Assembly: GCA_019187485.1 (NCBI GenBank)
Contig: JABAQR010000024.1
Location: 31,081-95,080 of the forward strand
Direction of reading: 5' to 3'
Source: Lysobacterales bacterium
Lineage (GTDB): Bacteria; Pseudomonadota; Gammaproteobacteria; Xanthomonadales; SZUA-5
Length of the DNA: 64,000 nucleotides
Shown in pieces: positions 50,934-60,784 of the stretch; positions within the stretch are counted from its first letter, which is position 1; each line of letters begins with the position of its first letter. The position numbers were made by a program, and so were the translations under genes. The notes under the pieces are model-generated. The model did not search any database. It saw only the letters and a list, made by a program, of their open reading frames with translations, and was not told the origin of the DNA.

Positions 50934-51815
50934 CTATCGCCGCGTGGCGGTGATGCGGATCCAGTCTTCACGCTGACGGACGGCGAAGTCCTGGAAGCAA
51001 CTGCGGTACCGGGCGATGAATTCGACTTCCTGGCCCTTCAGCATGCCCGAGAACACCGCCGCGCCACCGGGCTTCACAGCGGCCGCGATGCGTTCGGCGA
51101 GTTCGATCAAGGGATTCAACAGGATGTTGGCGGCGAGGCGATCGCAGGGCGGCGGCAGCGGATCGCGTGGCGACAGCAGGGACAAGCGCTCGGCCACGCC
51201 GTTGCGCTGCGCATTCTCGCGCGAGGCGACCAGCGCCTGCGGGTCGTTGTCGAGGCCGTGCGCCTGCCCCGCGCCCAGCCGCAGCGCTGCGACCGCGAGG
51301 ATGCCGGAGCCGCAGCCATAGTCGAACAGGGTCTCGCCCTGCCAGCGCAGCCCGTCCAGCCACTCCAGGCACAGTGCGGTGGTCGGATGCGTGCCGGTAC
51401 CGAAGGCCAGGCCCGGATCCAGGCGCACGATCACCGCCTCCGGATCGGCCGGCGGCTCGACCGTGGTCGGGTAGATCCACAGCCGGCGGCCGAAGCGCAT
51501 CGGCTGGTAGTGGTCCATCCACGCGCGTGTCCAGTCGCGGTCGCAAAGGCGCGCGAAGCGCGCGCTGCGCAGCACGTCCTCAGGCAGCCGGTCTTCCATT
51601 TCGGCCAGCAGTTCCAGCGGATCCTGCTCCACCGCGAACAGCGCCTGCAGTTTCAGATGCGGCCACAGCGGCGTCTCGCCTGGTGCCGGCTCCAGCACCG
51701 GGTTGTCCTCGGCATCGGTCAGCGTTTGCGCCAACGCGCCCAGTGATTCCAGCGCCTCCTCGACGGCGGCGTGCTCGGCAGAAGTCAGGCGCAGGTGGAG
51801 TTCGAGCCAGGGCAT
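50934..51815 (-). CDS. prmA: Ribosomal protein L11 methyltransferase
   Basis: Trimethylates L11. The protein is 293 residues, exactly the E. coli size. It begins MPWLELHLRLTS. DPGLAFGTGTHPTT and the SAM loop FDYGCGSGILAVAA are diagnostic, with NILLNPL as motif IV. It follows accC on the same strand, separated by a repeat element. Confidence 0.96.
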   Translation of the reverse strand: MPWLELHLRLTSAEHAAVEEALESLGALAQTLTDAEDNPVLEPAPGETPLWPHLKLQALFAVEQDPLELLAEMEDRLPEDVLRSARFARLCDRDWTRAWMDHYQPMRFGRRLWIYPTTVEPPADPEAVIVRLDPGLAFGTGTHPTTALCLEWLDGLRWQGETLFDYGCGSGILAVAALRLGAGQAHGLDNDPQALVASRENAQRNGVAERLSLLSPRDPLPPPCDRLAANILLNPLIELAERIAAAVKPGGAAVFSGMLKGQEVEFIARYRSCFQDFAVRQREDWIRITATRR

Positions 51816-51823
51816 GTCGGGAG

Positions 51824-51961
51824 CGGGAAAAAGGGAAAGGGAAAAAGGAAAAGGGGGAAAAGCGGCTCGAGAATGCAGGTGCAGGGATTCTCGGATCAGG
51901 AAACAACCCGTCGGACCCGACACGGGGCGGCTCTTCCCTTTTCCATTTTCCTTTTCCCCGC
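51824..51961. repeat. Facing GGGAAAAA repeats between accC and prmA
   Basis: A purine arm (51824-51861, GGGAAA and GGAAAA units) faces a pyrimidine arm (51933-51961, CCCTTTTCC units). The core between holds two smaller hairpins, GAGAAT..GATTCTC (51869-51893) and CCCGT..ACGGG (51908-51926). The right arm starts GGCTCTTCCC, the same junction as the half element before accD. Confidence 0.75.
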
Positions 51962-51964
51962 TTC

Positions 51965-53317
51965 TCAGGCCTTCCTCGCCTCCGCCAACCTCCGCTCCAG
52001 GTAGTGGATGTTGAAACCGCCGACCTGGAACATCTGGTCGAGCATGTTCGACTGCTGCAACGGGATGTTGGTCTTGATGCCCTGGATCACGAGTTCGGAC
52101 AGCGCGACGCGCATGCGTGCGATCGCGGTGGCGCGGTCGGGGCCGTGGGCGATCAGCTTGGCGATCATCGCGTCGTAGTTCGGCGGGATCCTGTAGCCGT
52201 CGTAGAGGTGCGTCTCCATGCGGATGCCGGGGCCGCCGGGCGGGTGGTAACGGTTCACGGTGCCGGGCGACGGGGTGAAGGTATTCGGGTCCTCGGCGTT
52301 GATGCGGCATTCGATCGCGTGGCCGCGCAGAACGATGTCCTGCTGCTGGTAGCGCAGTTGCTCGCCCGAGGCGATGCGGATCTGTTCGGTCACGAGGTCG
52401 ACGCCGGTGACCATCTCGGTGACCGGGTGCTCGACCTGGATGCGCGTGTTCATCTCGATGAAGTAGAAGCGGCCGCGCTCGTACAGGAACTCGAAGGTGC
52501 CGGCGCCGCGGTAGCCGATGCGCTTGCAGGCCTCCACGCAGACCTGCCCGATCTCGGCGCGCTGTTTCTCGCTGATGCCCGGCGCTGGCGCTTCCTCGAT
52601 CACCTTCTGGTGGCGGCGCTGCATCGAGCAGTCGCGCTCGCCGAGGTGGATCGCGTTGCCCTGGCCGTCGGCGAGCACCTGGATCTCGATATGGCGCGGG
52701 TTCTCGAGGAATTTCTCGAGGTAGACCTGGTCGTTGCCGAAGGCGCTCTTGGCCTCGGCGCGGGTCATGGCGACTGCGTTCAGCAGCGCCATCTCGGTGT
52801 GCACCACGCGCATGCCGCGCCCGCCGCCGCCGCCGGCGGCCTTGATGATCACCGGATAGCCGATGTCCTTGGCGATCCGTGCGGTCTCCGCGGCGTCCTC
52901 GTCCAAAGGCTTGCCGGAACCCGGCACGCAAGGCACGCCGGCCTGCTTCATCGCCGTGATTGCGCTGACCTTGTCGCCCATCAGCCGGATCGTCTCCGGG
53001 CGTGGGCCGATGAACACGAAGCCGGATTCCTCGACGCGCTCGGCGAAATCCGCGTTCTCGGACAGGAAGCCGTAGCCCGGATGGATGCCCTGGGCGTCGG
53101 TCACCTCGGCGGCCGCGATCAGCGCCGGGATGTTGAGGTAGCTGTCCTTCGGCGCCGGCGGGCCGATGCACACCGACTCGTCGGCCATCGCGACGTGCTT
53201 GAGGTTGCGATCCACGGTGGAGTGCACCGCCACCGTCTTGATCCCGAGCGCCTGGCAGGCCCGCAGCACCCGCAGCGCGATCTCGCCGCGATTGGCGATG
53301 ACGATTTTTTCAAGCAT
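51965..53317 (-). CDS. accC: Biotin carboxylase subunit of acetyl-CoA carboxylase
   Basis: ATP-grasp enzyme carboxylating biotin on AccB. The protein is 450 residues. [16 protein letters not shown] starts the fold; [11 protein letters not shown] is the glycine-rich loop and [14 protein letters not shown] the catalytic stretch. GGAG precedes ATG 53317. It is separated from accB by a 246-bp spacer carrying the GACGCAAAG element, unusual for an operon that is normally tight. Confidence 0.97.
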   Translation of the reverse strand: MLEKIVIANRGEIALRVLRACQALGIKTVAVHSTVDRNLKHVAMADESVCIGPPAPKDSYLNIPALIAAAEVTDAQGIHPGYGFLSENADFAERVEESGFVFIGPRPETIRLMGDKVSAITAMKQAGVPCVPGSGKPLDEDAAETARIAKDIGYPVIIKAAGGGGGRGMRVVHTEMALLNAVAMTRAEAKSAFGNDQVYLEKFLENPRHIEIQVLADGQGNAIHLGERDCSMQRRHQKVIEEAPAPGISEKQRAEIGQVCVEACKRIGYRGAGTFEFLYERGRFYFIEMNTRIQVEHPVTEMVTGVDLVTEQIRIASGEQLRYQQQDIVLRGHAIECRINAEDPNTFTPSPGTVNRYHPPGGPGIRMETHLYDGYRIPPNYDAMIAKLIAHGPDRATAIARMRVALSELVIQGIKTNIPLQQSNMLDQMFQVGGFNIHYLERRLAEARKA

Positions 53318-53563
53318 GGGTGGCTCCTGCGGCTCGCGCTTCGTCCAGGCGCCAGATGGTGGACGCGAAGGACGCAAAGTGCGCAAAGCACGCAAAAAAA
53401 GCATGGATCAGCGTCGGGACAATCCGCCTGGTTGGTGGGCGTGACTGGACAAGAAAAGCCTTTCGGGAGGCTGGAGTGAGGCGTTTCCCCTTGCTCAGGC
53501 TTTCCTTTGCGTCCTTTGCGCACTTTGCGTCCTTTGCGTCCACCATCAACGGCTGAACGAAAC
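53318..53563. repeat. accB-accC spacer with facing GACGCAAAG repeats
   Basis: The left arm (53358-53396; GGACGCGAAG, GACGCAAAG, TGCGCAAAG, CACGCAAA) faces the right arm (53501-53546) of complementary CTTTGCGTC and CTTTGCGCA units. About 105 bp of core lies between. The unit order in the arms is mirrored. It uses the same unit as the element at 10091-10197, 43 kb away. Confidence 0.8.
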
Positions 53564-54046
53564 TCACTGCACCACCACCAGCGGCTCGTCGAACTCCACC
53601 GGCTGGCCGTTCTCGACCAGGATCTTGACGATGGTGCCGGCGACTTCGGACTCGATCGGATTGAACATCTTCATCGCTTCGATGATGCCGAGGGTGTCGC
53701 CGACCTTGATCTGCTGGCCGATCTTGATGAAGGGCGCGGCACCGGGGGCGCTGGCGCCGTAGTAGGTGCCGACCATGGGCGAACGTACGACCTGACCCTC
53801 GTACTGCGGCTCGGCGGGCTTGCCGGTGGGGGCCGGATCCGCGGTCGCGGGTACGCCTGCCATCGGCACGGCAGGCACGACCTGAGCCTGAATGGGCGAC
53901 GGCATCGGGGTGGTCGCGACCGGCAGGTTCTTCGGCCAGCGCGACAGACGCACGGTCTCCTCGCCTTCGCGGATCTCGAGCTCGGCGAGGTTGGATTCCT
54001 CGAGCAACTCGATCAGTTTCTTGATCTTGCGGATGTCCATGGCCAT
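53564..54046 (-). CDS. accB: Biotin carboxyl carrier protein
   Basis: Carrier subunit of acetyl-CoA carboxylase, 160 residues. [17 protein letters not shown] is the N-terminal helix. A Pro/Ala linker (about 40-85) leads to the biotinyl domain with EAMKM, biotin lysine K126. A start at the internal ATG 54040 is equally possible. It lies downstream of aroQ as in many gammaproteobacteria. Confidence 0.97.
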   Translation of the reverse strand: MAMDIRKIKKLIELLEESNLAELEIREGEETVRLSRWPKNLPVATTPMPSPIQAQVVPAVPMAGVPATADPAPTGKPAEPQYEGQVVRSPMVGTYYGASAPGAAPFIKIGQQIKVGDTLGIIEAMKMFNPIESEVAGTIVKILVENGQPVEFDEPLVVVQ

Positions 54047-54082
54047 GTCGGAACTCCTGGCGCGGGCAACGGTGGAATGGGG

Positions 54083-54520
54083 TCAGCCGACGCGACGGAT
54101 GGCGGCATCGAGCGCATAGCGGTAACTGTCGACACCGAAACCGGCGATCACGCCGATGGCGAGGTCCGAGAGATAGGAATGACGGCGGAAGGGTTCGCGC
54201 GCGTGCACATTCGACAAATGTGCCTCGACGAAAGGGATCGCAACCGCCGCCAGCGCATCGCGCAGCGCGACCGAAGTGTGCGTGAATGCTCCGGGATTGA
54301 TGACGATGCAGCGTGTGCCGTCGCCGTGCGCGGCGTGGATGCGCTCGATCAGCACATGTTCGGCATTGCTCTGGGCCGTCAGCACCTCATGGCCGGCGGC
54401 GGCGCCCTGCGCCACCAATTGCGCATCGAGCTGCGCCAGCGTGCTGTGCCCGTAGATTTGCGGCTCGCGCGTGCCGAGCAGATTCAGGTTGGGGCCGTGA
54501 AGCACCAGGATGCGGGCCAT
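54083..54520 (-). CDS. aroQ: 3-Dehydroquinate dehydratase, type II
   Basis: Shikimate-pathway dehydratase, 145 residues, dodecamer in the family. [21 protein letters not shown] contains the catalytic loop arginine and tyrosine (Y23). [16 protein letters not shown] and [15 protein letters not shown] complete the site. ATG 54520 (MARILVLHG) fixes the start. Confidence 0.96.
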   Translation of the reverse strand: MARILVLHGPNLNLLGTREPQIYGHSTLAQLDAQLVAQGAAAGHEVLTAQSNAEHVLIERIHAAHGDGTRCIVINPGAFTHTSVALRDALAAVAIPFVEAHLSNVHAREPFRRHSYLSDLAIGVIAGFGVDSYRYALDAAIRRVG

Positions 54521-54589
54521 GCAGGGTCGACGCGGGGCAAGGGCGGCGTAGTCTGCGGGCCTGCGTGAACCCTGTCCAGACGCGATCAT

Positions 54590-55060
54590 CGGCGATCATC
54601 GCGGGATCCCCGGCATTCGCGACTGTATGGTCGGTCCGGACGGCCCCTGGCCGCAGCCGCATGCACGCCGCTGGCGACATCGAAGCCTTGCAACGACCGG
54701 ATCGCCGTGTACAGTTGGGCGATCCGGCGTGTGACCGACGGGCCGAGGCCGCTGCCGGGTGCGCGCGATCCCGGTTCGCGATGGAATCGTTCGGACACTC
54801 GCACGCGCACTCCCGGCGTCCGTCGCGGACCAAGGTTGTCGACGTGGATCTCGGGCGCGCCGGTATGCGTGAGGATGCGCACGCGCACCTCGCAGGCAGC
54901 GACGTCGTGGCGGGTTGTGTCCTCGACCAGGTTGCGCAGCATCCCCGAGCGGCAGCGATTCCCGGCGAACGGTCTCGAGCGCCCGACGCTCACGAAGCAC
55001 TTGGTGCAGACTTCCTTCGCCAGTCGCCAGCGAGAGCCACGCCACGAGCGTTGAATCCGT
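54590..55060 (-). pseudogene. Decayed sensor histidine kinase (C-terminal ATPase part)
   Basis: On the minus strand, 54942 to about 54630 reads GMLRNLVEDTTRH (N-box), EIHVDNLGP (G1 region), SERFHREPGSRAPGSGLG (F and G2 boxes) and VTRRIAQLYTA, the order of a HisKA-type HATPase domain. The magnesium-binding Asn of the N-box and the second glycine of G1 are lost. No intact start or dimerisation domain exists. A stretch FNARGVALAGDW in another minus frame near 55022-55057 looks like the preceding kinase sequence, implying a frameshift near 54990. It lies beneath the 5' end of cas3 on the other strand. Confidence 0.65.
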
Positions 55061-57374
55061 CAATCTGGAGCCGCCGATCGCCCACGGGCCGGCGCACCTG
55101 CTGATCGACCATCTGCTCGCGGTGGCGCGGTCCACCGCCGCTGGCGCCGAACCGGGCGTGGCGGCCTGGGCACACCTCGCCGGTCTTTGGCACGACCTCG
55201 GCAAGTTCCGGCCTGGCTTCCAGAAATACGTGCGCCAGGAAGACGATGCCCACATCGAAGGCAAGGGCGTCGCGCAGAAGGAAAAATCTCACTCCGCGGC
55301 GGGCGCGCTGCACGCCCTCAAGTCCCTGACCGAAGGCTTCGGGAAAGACGGCGAGCGTGCCGGTTGGCTGCTCGCGCACCTGATTGCCGCCCACCACGCA
55401 GGCCTTTACGACAAGACCGACCTGGATGCGCGCCTGCGTGGAAGCGACGGCGCGGACTCCGAGCGGGAATGGCGCGAGGCAGTGCAGGCGTGCGCGAGGC
55501 TCCATCCCGACATGCTCGCGCTGCCAGGCACGCTCGATGCGCGCAGCGCCCTTCTCGGCCTGCCGGGCCTCGTCGAACGCGAAGAGCTGGCGCAGGCGCT
55601 TGGTGTGCGCATGCTCTTTTCGGCGCTTGTGGATGCCGACTTCCTGGACACCGAGCGCTATCTCAATCCCGGGAAGGCGCAGGCGCGGACCGGATTCCCA
55701 CCGCTTTGTGAGTATCGAGATCGGCTCGACCGGCATCTGGACGCCCTCGCGGCAGCGGTCCAGGCCGCGGGACGCGCGGACGATTCGGTCATGCGGGCGC
55801 GATCACGCGTGCTTGCCGATTGCCGAACCGCAGCGACCGGGCCTCCAGGTGTGTACAGCCTGCAGGTGCCGACTGGAGGCGGCAAGACCTTCGCATCGCT
55901 GGCTTTTGCCCTCGCGCACGCGGTCGCGCACGAGCTCGATCGGGTCATCGTCGCCATCCCCTACACCAGCATCGTCGAGCAGACGGCCGACCAGTACGCG
56001 CAGGTCTTCGGCGCCGATGCGCTCGTTGAACACCACAGCCAGGTCGAGGTCTCCGCCGATCAGGAGACGCGGCACACCCGGCTGGCCTGCGAGAACTGGG
56101 ATGCGCCATTGATCGTCACCACCAACGTGCAGTTGTTCGAGTCCTTGTTCGCGGCGCGCACCTCGCGCTGCCGCAAGCTGCACAACCTGCGGCGCAGCGT
56201 GATCATCCTCGACGAGGCGCAGACGCTGCCGCCCGAGTTTCGACAGCCCACCTTCGATGCCTTGCGGCTGCTGGTCCGCCATTACGGCGCGACGCTGGTG
56301 TCGTGCACGGCAACCCAACCGGTGCTCACGGACATCCGCCGCTTCGATCCGCGGCAAAACGTGCGCGGACTGACTCGCGACGGCGAACGCCCGCGCGACA
56401 TCGTCGCGGACGCCGAGGCCTTGTACGCGGCGCTCGAACGCGTCCGACTGGAGTGGCCGGCCAGCTTCGGCGAGCCGGTCGAGATCCCGGAAATCGCCGA
56501 ACGCATCGCCGCCAAGCCCTGCGTGCTCGCGATCGTCAACACCCGCAAGGACGCGGCCGAGCTGTGCGCGGCCGTCGATGCGGTCGGTGGGGAGCGATGC
56601 ATCTACCTGTCGGCGGCCATGTGCGGGCAACACCGAGCCGATTGCATCGCGCGGATTCGCATCGCGCTGGAGGCGCGCCGCAACGGCGATCCAAGTCCGT
56701 TGCGCGTGATCAGCACGCAACTGGTCGAGGCGGGCGTCGATCTCGACTTCCCGGTGGTTTTTCGCGCACTCGCTGGCCTCGATTCGATCGCCCAGGCGGC
56801 GGGGCGCTGCAATCGCGAGGGAAGATTGGGGCCACGCGGCGGGCGCGTCGTGATGTTCCGGCGGCCGCTGCCGCGCCTGCTCGACGCCCTGGTCAAGGCC
56901 GAGCAGGCGACGATATCGGTACTTGGAAACTCGCGACCGGAAGCGCTCGGGCCCGAACACTTCACGCGTTATTTCGAGCGTTGGTACGGAGACTTCGAGC
57001 CTGACCGACACGGCATCAACACCTTGCTGCGCGCGAGCCCGGAGTTCGCGCTCAGCTTCCGCAGCGCCGCCGATGCGTTCCGGCTGATTCCCGACCAGGG
57101 CTTGGCGACACTGGTCGTCCCTCATCCCGCTGAACTTCGCGAGCAGGCCTTGAACGCACTGCGTTCCGGTCATCCTGATCGCTGGGTCTTGCGCGCCCTG
57201 CAACGCTTCGTCGTCCAGGCGCGCGAGCGCGACGTCCGGCGCTGGCAGTCGCTGGGCGACGTCAGCGAACCCCTGCCGGGGTGGTTCGTACTGGAGAACG
57301 CGTTACGCTACGACTCGCGCCTCGGCCTGCTGCGCGAGGACGCGCCACTGGCGCCGGACGAACTCGTGTTCTAG
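54915..57374 (+). CDS. cas3: Type I-C CRISPR helicase-nuclease Cas3
   Basis: Unwinds and shreds target DNA after Cascade binding. Numbered from the TTG at 54915 the protein is 819 residues. The HD nuclease motif is in GLWHDLGKF (H93, D94), with HHAGLYD as further HD residues. The helicase has Walker A PTGGGKT (319-325), DEAQ box (433-436), SCTATQP and QAAGRCNREG. No ATG, GTG or other TTG lies in frame between 54915 and the start of the HD domain (IAHGPAH, near 55072), so the true start is unsettled. The first 50 codons overlap kinase remnants and look non-native. It heads the cas operon. Confidence 0.88.
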   Translation: MCPRPGCAASPSGSDSRRTVSSARRSRSTWCRLPSPVASESHATSVESVNLEPPIAHGPAHLLIDHLLAVARSTAAGAEPGVAAWAHLAGLWHDLGKFRPGFQKYVRQEDDAHIEGKGVAQKEKSHSAAGALHALKSLTEGFGKDGERAGWLLAHLIAAHHAGLYDKTDLDARLRGSDGADSEREWREAVQACARLHPDMLALPGTLDARSALLGLPGLVEREELAQALGVRMLFSALVDADFLDTERYLNPGKAQARTGFPPLCEYRDRLDRHLDALAAAVQAAGRADDSVMRARSRVLADCRTAATGPPGVYSLQVPTGGGKTFASLAFALAHAVAHELDRVIVAIPYTSIVEQTADQYAQVFGADALVEHHSQVEVSADQETRHTRLACENWDAPLIVTTNVQLFESLFAARTSRCRKLHNLRRSVIILDEAQTLPPEFRQPTFDALRLLVRHYGATLVSCTATQPVLTDIRRFDPRQNVRGLTRDGERPRDIVADAEALYAALERVRLEWPASFGEPVEIPEIAERIAAKPCVLAIVNTRKDAAELCAAVDAVGGERCIYLSAAMCGQHRADCIARIRIALEARRNGDPSPLRVISTQLVEAGVDLDFPVVFRALAGLDSIAQAAGRCNREGRLGPRGGRVVMFRRPLPRLLDALVKAEQATISVLGNSRPEALGPEHFTRYFERWYGDFEPDRHGINTLLRASPEFALSFRSAADAFRLIPDQGLATLVVPHPAELREQALNALRSGHPDRWVLRALQRFVVQARERDVRRWQSLGDVSEPLPGWFVLENALRYDSRLGLLREDAPLAPDELVF

Positions 57375-57383
57375 GAGTCGTGC

Positions 57384-58055
57384 ATGGTCTCGCAACGCTA
57401 TTGCCTGGAGGTGCGCGGCGAATGGGCCTGCTTCACCCGGCCCGAGATGAAGGTCGAGCGCGTCTCCTACGACGTGATCACCCCGTCCGCCGCCCGCGCC
57501 GTATTCGAGGCGATCCTGTGGAAGCCGGCGATCCGCTGGCGGGTGCGCCGCATCGAAGTCCTGGCGCCCATCCGCTGGGCCAATCTGCGCCGCAACGAGG
57601 TGGCATCGGTGATCCCGATGCGCAATGTCCAGCAGGCGATGTCGGTGGGGCGCGGTGCGCTGGCCCTGTACGTCGACGAGGACCGCCAGCAGCGCGCGTC
57701 GCTGTTGCTGCGCGACGTCGCCTACCGCCTGCACGCCGACCTGCAGGTCCTGCCCGGCCGCGGCGACGACTCGCCGCCGATGAAGTTCTTCGAGATGTTC
57801 GAGCGCCGCGCGCGCGCCGGTCAGTGCGTCAATCAGCCCTACCTTGGTTGCCGCGAGTTCGCGGCGAGCTGGCGGCTGGTCGATGACCCGCCCTCGCTGG
57901 AGCCCTCGATCCCGGAAAACCGCGATCTCGGCTGGATGCTGCTGGACATGGACTTCGCGAACCCCGAGGACCCGACGCCCCGGTTCTTCCGTGCCGTGAT
58001 GTGTGATGGCGTGGTCGAGGTCCCCGAGCTCGACGATGCCGAGGTGGTGCAGTGA
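57384..58055 (+). CDS. cas5: Type I-C Cas5 (Cas5d) pre-crRNA endonuclease
   Basis: In type I-C this subunit replaces Cas6: it cuts the repeat hairpin and caps the 5' handle. The protein is 223 residues. VRGEWACFTRPEMKVERVSY and MVQ..RNVQQ-like residues (PMRNVQQAMS) are typical of Cas5d, and YRLHADLQV holds a histidine near the expected catalytic position. AGGAG precedes ATG 57384. The stop overlaps the GTG start of cas8c. Confidence 0.92.
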   Translation: MVSQRYCLEVRGEWACFTRPEMKVERVSYDVITPSAARAVFEAILWKPAIRWRVRRIEVLAPIRWANLRRNEVASVIPMRNVQQAMSVGRGALALYVDEDRQQRASLLLRDVAYRLHADLQVLPGRGDDSPPMKFFEMFERRARAGQCVNQPYLGCREFAASWRLVDDPPSLEPSIPENRDLGWMLLDMDFANPEDPTPRFFRAVMCDGVVEVPELDDAEVVQ

Positions 58056-59833
58056 TCCTGCAGGCACTGGTGGAGTACTACGATCGGCGCTGTGCCGATC
58101 CGGATCCCGCGCGGCACCTGCCGGTTCCCGGATTCGAGTACAAGGCGATTCCATTCATCATCGAACTCGATTTGGAGGGTGGCGTCCTGCAGTTGCGCGA
58201 CACGCGTTCGATCGATCAGGGACGTACTGTTGCGCGATCGTTCCTGGTGCCGCAGGGCGAAAAGAAGACCTCGGGGGTGAAGGCCAATCTGCTCTGGGAC
58301 TCGGCGGAGTACGTCATTGGGCTGGATCGAGGGCGCAACAGCCCGGCAACGGCGTCTCCTGCTTGCGCGTTCGCGCTTCGCGTCGAGGAACTTTCCCGCC
58401 TCGCTCCAGACGACGATGGTATCCAGGCGGTTCTCAAAGCGCTGGCTCGTGCGGACTGGACGGTCGTGCAGTCTCACCCCAGTTGGCCGGACATCGTCGA
58501 GACCAACCCGGTGATGACCTTCGCGCTGGCCGATTCGGGCAGCGGCGAACTGGTTTGTCAACGCAAGAGCGTGATTGCGGCCATCAAGCTAATCGGGCGC
58601 CCACAGGCGGCTCGCGGCCGGTGTCTGGTCGAAGGCCTCGAAACCGAGATCGAACGCCTGCATCCCGCGATCAAGGGCGTGCGCGACGCGCAGACCTCTG
58701 GCGCAAACGTGGTGTCCTTCAATGCACGGGCGTTCGAATCCTATGGCAAGACGGAAAGACAGGGCGAAAACGCGCCGGTTGGAACACGTGCGGTTTTTGC
58801 CTATTCCACGGCGTTGAACGCATTGCTGTCACGGGACTCCCCGAACCGAGTCCAGGTTGGCGATGCCACCACGGTGATCTGGGCAGACCGCCGAACCGAT
58901 CTGGACGCCGCGCTCGCGTCGATCTTCGGTGATGATCCGGACGCGGGCGTGCAAGCCGTGACCGCTCGATTCGCCGCACTCCAGAGCGGGCGCGTGGACG
59001 CGGCGGGCGACGACGTCCGTTTCTTCATCCTGGGGCTTGCGCCCAATGCCGCGCGTATTGCCATTCGATTCTGGCAACAGGCGACCCTGCGCGAGATCGC
59101 GCCACGCATCCTCCAGCACTTCCGGGACCTCGCCATCCAGAAACAGTTCGATGGCGATCCGAACACACCATCGATGTTCCGCCTGCTGACCAGCATTGCA
59201 GCGCAGGGCAAGGCGGACAACATCCCGCCACGGATCGCGGGCGAGTGGACGCGCGCGATCCTGGAAGGCACGGCCTATCCCGCGAGCCTGCTGCAGTCGG
59301 CGGTCAGCCGCTGCCGGGCTGAACAAGGCACGCGCGAAGCCGTCGGCAACGTCCCATATCTGCGCGCGGCGATCCTGAAGGCCTGCCTCAACCGTGAGCA
59401 TCGCCGCCGCCACCCTGAGGACACGCATCGTGACCTCATCCAGGAGACCCTCGACATGAGTCAAAGTCACCCGGCCTATCTGCTCGGGCGCCTGTTCGCC
59501 GTGCTCGAACGCATCCAGGCACGCGCGCAACCCGGCATCAACGCGACCATCCGCGATCGCTATTACGGTGCCGCGTCGACGACGCCCGCTGCGGTGTTCC
59601 CGACCCTGTTGCGTCTCAAGAATGCGCACCTGAAGAAGCTTGCGGATGGCGAGAGCGCCTGGTTCGAGAAGCAGATTGGTGGCATCTGCGGCAGCCTCGA
59701 TCGACCCCTGCTCTCGGACTTCCCACGCCAACTCGACCTGCCTTCGCAGGGCATGTTCGCGCTGGGCTACTACCAGCAACGGCAGTCCTTCTTTGCCCGC
59801 GCCGACGAAACCGAACCCAAGACGGAGAACTGA
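58052..59833 (+). CDS. cas8c: Type I-C large subunit Cas8c (Csd1)
   Basis: Large subunit of the I-C Cascade, involved in PAM recognition and Cas3 recruitment. The protein is 593 residues, normal for the family. It begins [36 protein letters not shown] and [18 protein letters not shown] are Csd1 landmarks. The GTG start is coupled to the cas5 stop (GTGA). The last 125 codons also form an in-frame internal gene (see the Cas11c entry). Confidence 0.93.
   Translation: MILQALVEYYDRRCADPDPARHLPVPGFEYKAIPFIIELDLEGGVLQLRDTRSIDQGRTVARSFLVPQGEKKTSGVKANLLWDSAEYVIGLDRGRNSPATASPACAFALRVEELSRLAPDDDGIQAVLKALARADWTVVQSHPSWPDIVETNPVMTFALADSGSGELVCQRKSVIAAIKLIGRPQAARGRCLVEGLETEIERLHPAIKGVRDAQTSGANVVSFNARAFESYGKTERQGENAPVGTRAVFAYSTALNALLSRDSPNRVQVGDATTVIWADRRTDLDAALASIFGDDPDAGVQAVTARFAALQSGRVDAAGDDVRFFILGLAPNAARIAIRFWQQATLREIAPRILQHFRDLAIQKQFDGDPNTPSMFRLLTSIAAQGKADNIPPRIAGEWTRAILEGTAYPASLLQSAVSRCRAEQGTREAVGNVPYLRAAILKACLNREHRRRHPEDTHRDLIQETLDMSQSHPAYLLGRLFAVLERIQARAQPGINATIRDRYYGAASTTPAAVFPTLLRLKNAHLKKLADGESAWFEKQIGGICGSLDRPLLSDFPRQLDLPSQGMFALGYYQQRQSFFARADETEPKTEN
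59456..59833 (+). CDS. cas11c: Internal in-frame Cas11c small subunit
   Basis: Type I-C systems make their small subunit by internal initiation inside cas8c. Here the codon for M469 (ATG 59456, [18 protein letters not shown]) is preceded by AGGAGA eight bases upstream, the best ribosome site in the gene. It gives a 125-residue helical protein, the expected Cas11c size. The mechanism is known for the subtype; use of this particular ATG is inference. Confidence 0.75.
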   Translation: MSQSHPAYLLGRLFAVLERIQARAQPGINATIRDRYYGAASTTPAAVFPTLLRLKNAHLKKLADGESAWFEKQIGGICGSLDRPLLSDFPRQLDLPSQGMFALGYYQQRQSFFARADETEPKTEN

Positions 59834-59835
59834 AC

Positions 59836-60783
59836 ATGGCAGATCTCACGCGCCGCTACGACTTCGTGCTGCTGTTCGACGTCAGGGACGGCAATCCCAA
59901 CGGCGATCCGGATGCCGGCAATCTGCCGCGCATCGACGCCGAGTCCGGTCATGGGCTGGTCACCGATGTGTCGATCAAGCGCAAGGTGCGCAACTACGTG
60001 GCGCTCACCCATGACCAGACCCAGGTGTCGCCGCAGCCCGGGCAGAATCGCCACGAAATCTACGTCCGCGAAAAAGCCGTGCTGAACCTGCAGCACGAGC
60101 GCGCATACGCAGCCCTGGGATTGGGCGGCGGGCAGCAAGCGGACGACTCGAAGAAGAAGGCAACGCGCAAGGGCAGCGCCGATGACGTGGAAAAGGCGCG
60201 CGCCTGGATGTGCCAGAACTTCTATGACGTGCGCGCTTTCGGGGCAGTCATGTCCTTGGGTACCAATGCCGGTCAGGTTCGTGGTCCCGTGCAACTGACC
60301 TTCGCGCGCTCGATCGACCCGGTCGTCGCGCTGGAGCACTCGATCACGCGCATCGCGGTCGCCACCGAGGCGGAAGCCGAGAAACAGCAGGGCGACAATC
60401 GCACCATGGGCCGCAAGCACACCGTGCCCTACGGGCTCTATCGCGCCCATGGATTCGTGTCCGCTTTCCTCGCGAAGCAGACGGGCTTCGACGCGGCCGA
60501 CCTCGACTTGCTGTGGCAGGCGCTGTCCGACATGTTCGAGCACGACCGCAGCGCCGCGCGCGGGCAGATGGCCACCCGCGGCCTGTATGTGTTCGAGCAT
60601 GCGTCCGAACTCGGCAATGCCCATGCGCACGCCTTGTTCGATCGCCTGACGGTGACGCGTCGAGGCGATGTGCCCGTGCCGCGTGCGTTCTCCGACTACG
60701 AGGTGCGCTTCGACGACCGCCCGCTCGAAGTCGGCGGCGAGATGGAGGCAGCACCTCACGTCCGCCTGCAGAGGAAATGCTGA
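59836..60783 (+). CDS. cas7: Type I-C backbone subunit Cas7 (Csd2)
   Basis: Forms the crRNA-covering filament of Cascade. The protein is 315 residues. [20 protein letters not shown] is the Cas7 RRM start; [22 protein letters not shown] and [14 protein letters not shown] are family motifs. A lysine-rich loop ([11 protein letters not shown]) is present near residue 110. The C-terminus ([16 protein letters not shown]) lacks the GVxL-type ending I expect for Csd2 and ends right where the next inserted gene begins. Confidence 0.92.
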   Translation: MADLTRRYDFVLLFDVRDGNPNGDPDAGNLPRIDAESGHGLVTDVSIKRKVRNYVALTHDQTQVSPQPGQNRHEIYVREKAVLNLQHERAYAALGLGGGQQADDSKKKATRKGSADDVEKARAWMCQNFYDVRAFGAVMSLGTNAGQVRGPVQLTFARSIDPVVALEHSITRIAVATEAEAEKQQGDNRTMGRKHTVPYGLYRAHGFVSAFLAKQTGFDAADLDLLWQALSDMFEHDRSAARGQMATRGLYVFEHASELGNAHAHALFDRLTVTRRGDVPVPRAFSDYEVRFDDRPLEVGGEMEAAPHVRLQRKC

Positions 60784-60784
60784 C

